Part shown: positions 14,872-16,323 of the stretch, in pieces
How the letters are laid out: every line of letters starts with the position of its first letter
Position numbering within the stretch: position 1 is the first letter of the stretch
Assembly: GCA_021823365.1 (NCBI GenBank)
Contig: JAKAOD010000010.1
Span: 1-16,323 of the forward strand
DNA: 16,323 nt
Direction: 5' to 3'
From: Actinomycetes bacterium
Lineage (GTDB): Bacteria > Actinomycetota > Acidimicrobiia > Acidimicrobiales > Bog-793
Notes under the pieces: generated by a model
The model's input: the letters and a program-made list of their open reading frames with translations, nothing else
Database searches by the model: none
Told to the model about the DNA's origin: nothing
Program-made: the position numbers and the translations under genes

Positions 14872-15282
14872 GCGCCGCTCGACGCCACTCCACGTGGCCC
14901 GGGACGCGTCCCGCGCGCGCCCCTCGCGTGCCGCTGCGAACGGGTCCTGCAGGCCGACGTCGAGCCAGATGGCCCGTGCGGCGCGCCGAAGGGCGGCACG
15001 GACCGGGCCGACGTGGCGTGAGCTCCGGGGCAACAAGTAGTACGGTCCTCCGCCCCACTGCGCCACGGCACCCCTCCCTGGTGAGCTACCGGCACGACGA
15101 GCACGGCGTGACGTCCCTCATGCTCGCGACGTCGAGAGGCACAATGTCACACATGGGCGCCAGAACGCAAGCGCCGCGACGCAAAGGCCAGGAGATTCCA
15201 AGAAGAACGGTCCATCTATGATCACGGAACGTAGTATTGGAAGCACCTGGCGCGCGCATCGAGCCGGCTCCGGCAGCGGAGC
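14872..15282. other. 411-bp gap without a convincing gene
   Basis: This lies between the convergent cysS and DUF4177-like genes. Frames here are short and lack the codon pattern of the neighbours. The first 200 bp remain very GC-rich and hold a perfect palindrome CGGGACGCGTCCCG at 14900-14913. The last part changes character: 15181-15240 is 48% G/C (29 of 60 bases). It is bracketed by an inverted repeat TTCCAA (15196-15201)/TTGGAA (15237-15242). No tRNA, canonical terminator or known riboswitch could be recognised. Confidence 0.6.
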
Positions 15283-15498
15283 TCAGCGGCCGAGCGGCTT
15301 CTTGAAGATGAACACGACCTGCTCGGGGTTCGGCGAGCCGAGGTGGTCGACCCGGCCGAAGTTGACGAGCTCCCAGCCCTCGCGCCCCTTGGCTGCGAGC
15401 ATCGAGACGAGCCCGGCGGTGAAGCGGTCCTCGGCCCAGTCCTCGCCGGCCTTCCAGCTGCCGGTCCAGACCACGGTGTCGTAGAGCCAGCTCGTCAT
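15283..15498 (-). CDS. DUF4177-like small protein
   Basis: A 71-aa protein whose core FTAGLVSMLAAKGREGWELVNFGRVD fits the DUF4177 pattern of a short helix, then G-x-x-GWELV, then a final beta strand (EQVVFIFKKPLG). The N-terminus SWLYDTVVWTGSWKAGED would be the first strand of this small alpha/beta fold. Function of the family is unknown. ATG 15498 has GGGGGG eight bases upstream; a GTG codon one triplet earlier (15501) is an equal alternative. It stands alone, divergent from the SIMPL-domain gene across 248 bp and convergent with cysS. Confidence 0.72.
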   Translation of the reverse strand: MTSWLYDTVVWTGSWKAGEDWAEDRFTAGLVSMLAAKGREGWELVNFGRVDHLGSPNPEQVVFIFKKPLGR

Positions 15499-15600
15499 CA
15501 CCGGAACCCCCCGCGGCCTCGGCGCCCGTACCAGGCGCCGCCCGAAGCGTGCTTGCGCAGAATGTTATCGACGGCGCCGCGAAGGCCCTGTTCCAGAGGC

Positions 15601-15631
15601 CGCGTACGCGAAAAGCGGCCCGGCGCGCTTT
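15601..15631. promoter_or_regulatory. Adjacent palindromes between divergent DUF4177-like and SIMPL genes
   Basis: CGCGTACGCG (15601-15610) is a perfect 10-bp palindrome. It is followed one base later by AAAGCG (15612-15617) and CGCTTT (15626-15631), an inverted repeat with an 8-base centre. An AT-rich patch, ATGTTAT (15562-15568), stands about 35 bases to the left and could hold a -10 box toward the DUF4177-like gene (TAACAT on the minus strand). These are candidate operator and promoter elements only. Confidence 0.3.
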
Positions 15632-15746
15632 GCAGTGGGTTGGAAGCCTGGCGCCCGGCTGGTCCGGCCGCCGGGGAGTGCGCCGGCGTCGCATGGCTGC
15701 CGGCGAGGGCTCGCGCCGAGCGGTGCGTGATCGGAGGTCGGGAACG

Positions 15747-16323
15747 ATGGTCAACGGTTGGTCCACTCGCGCCGGTGTCGCGGCCCTCGTCGCGGCCTGC
15801 GCCGGGTTCGGGCTCGGGTTCGCCCTGTTCGGGTCGGGGGGAGGCGGGGAGGCGGTCCTCACCTCGGCTGCGGGCACCGGCACGACCGGCGCCGCGGCGG
15901 GCGGGAGGATCTCGGTCACCGGGAGCGCCGAGGTGACCGGCACGCCCGACACGATGACGCTGCAGATGGGCGCCACCACGAACGCCGCCTCGGCGTCAGC
16001 CGCGCTCGACCGCAACGACGCCGAGGTCGCGGCGCTCGAGGCGGTGCTCAAGTCCGCCGGCGTGCCCGCTGCGGACATGCAGACGAGCAACTTGACCCTC
16101 GGGCCGACGTACGACTCGGCTGGCAACGTGGACGGCTACCAGGCGAGCGACGACCTGACCCTGGAGCTGCACGGCCTCGCGCACGCCGGCTCGGTCGTCG
16201 ACGCCGCTGCTCACGCGGTCGGGAACGACGTCCAGATCGACGGGATCTCCTTCTCGATCTCCAACACCTCTTCGCTGCTCGCCACGGCGCGCGTCGAGGC
16301 GATGCGCGATGCCGGGTCAAGGG
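15747..16323 (+). CDS. SIMPL-domain (DUF541) exported protein, cut by the window end
   Basis: The first 192 codons of a protein that continues past the right edge. Residues 8-28 form a hydrophobic signal or anchor segment, followed by a Gly/Thr/Ala-rich linker. From about residue 54 the sequence ISVTGSAEVTGTPDTMTLQMG starts the SIMPL domain (DUF541, YggE/BP26 family). It continues with VLKSAGVPAADMQTSNLTLGPTYD and GYQASDDLTLELHGL, all expected for this family. Family members are periplasmic or extracytoplasmic, and some assemble into oligomeric channel-like structures; a role in oxidative stress has been reported for YggE. ATG 15747 is preceded by GGAGG (15733-15737) with a 9-base spacer. No neighbour indicates a specific pathway. 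Confidence 0.88.
   Translation, partial: MVNGWSTRAGVAALVAACAGFGLGFALFGSGGGGEAVLTSAAGTGTTGAAAGGRISVTGSAEVTGTPDTMTLQMGATTNAASASAALDRNDAEVAALEAVLKSAGVPAADMQTSNLTLGPTYDSAGNVDGYQASDDLTLELHGLAHAGSVVDAAAHAVGNDVQIDGISFSISNTSSLLATARVEAMRDAGSR

Noticed and set aside
15177..15189. Possible c-di-GMP (GEMM) riboswitch because of GACGCAAAGGCC
   Set aside because: The other conserved parts (GGGCAAACC-like strand, tetraloop-capped stem, receptor) are missing, and the downstream genes do not start nearby on this strand.
14928..15221. Possible 97-aa gene after cysS
   Set aside because: Composition is Arg-rich and low complexity, third-position G/C bias is absent in its second half, and there is no ribosome site.

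Overview
The window is very GC-rich DNA (roughly 70% or more by eye) with strong third-position G/C in every real gene. Gene families, GTG starts, tight overlaps and start codons placed just downstream of a TANNNT box suggest an actinobacterium. The archaeal-like (type 2) valyl-tRNA synthetase would fit a deep lineage such as Acidimicrobiia, but this taxonomic guess is inference. No transposase, integrase, CRISPR array, rRNA or tRNA was seen.

Left block (1-4151, + strand): a carbohydrate cluster. The tail of an unrecognised gene overlaps a PfkB-family sugar kinase. A GH4 NAD-dependent glycosidase follows, then an uncharacterised protein that may be glycan-active and whose 3' end appears frameshifted. 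The kinase and GH4 enzyme could form a phosphorylate-then-hydrolyse route for an imported glycoside.

Thiamine block (4219-8315): a TPP riboswitch on the minus strand controls thiY (pyrimidine-precursor binding protein), thiX (permease) and an APH-fold small-molecule kinase. The three genes are joined by 4-base stop/start overlaps. The ATPase gene thiZ is divergent and lacks the riboswitch. A perfect 14-bp palindrome lies between the two promoters. Together these genes look like a salvage importer for a thiamine pyrimidine precursor, with a dedicated kinase as the unusual member.

Middle block (8339-10663): a PAP2-family membrane protein with altered motifs, a very acidic small protein and a single-pass small membrane protein (both unrecognised), and a secreted protein resembling the LolA-like/LppX class.

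Right block (10841-16323): valS and cysS diverge from only 20 bp of DNA that holds a symmetric TAGGGTA box, apparently serving as the -10 element in both directions. Downstream of cysS are 411 bp without a convincing gene, including a 60-bp stretch of only 48% GC. A DUF4177-like small protein and a SIMPL-domain (DUF541) exported protein, cut by the window edge, are divergently arranged at the end.
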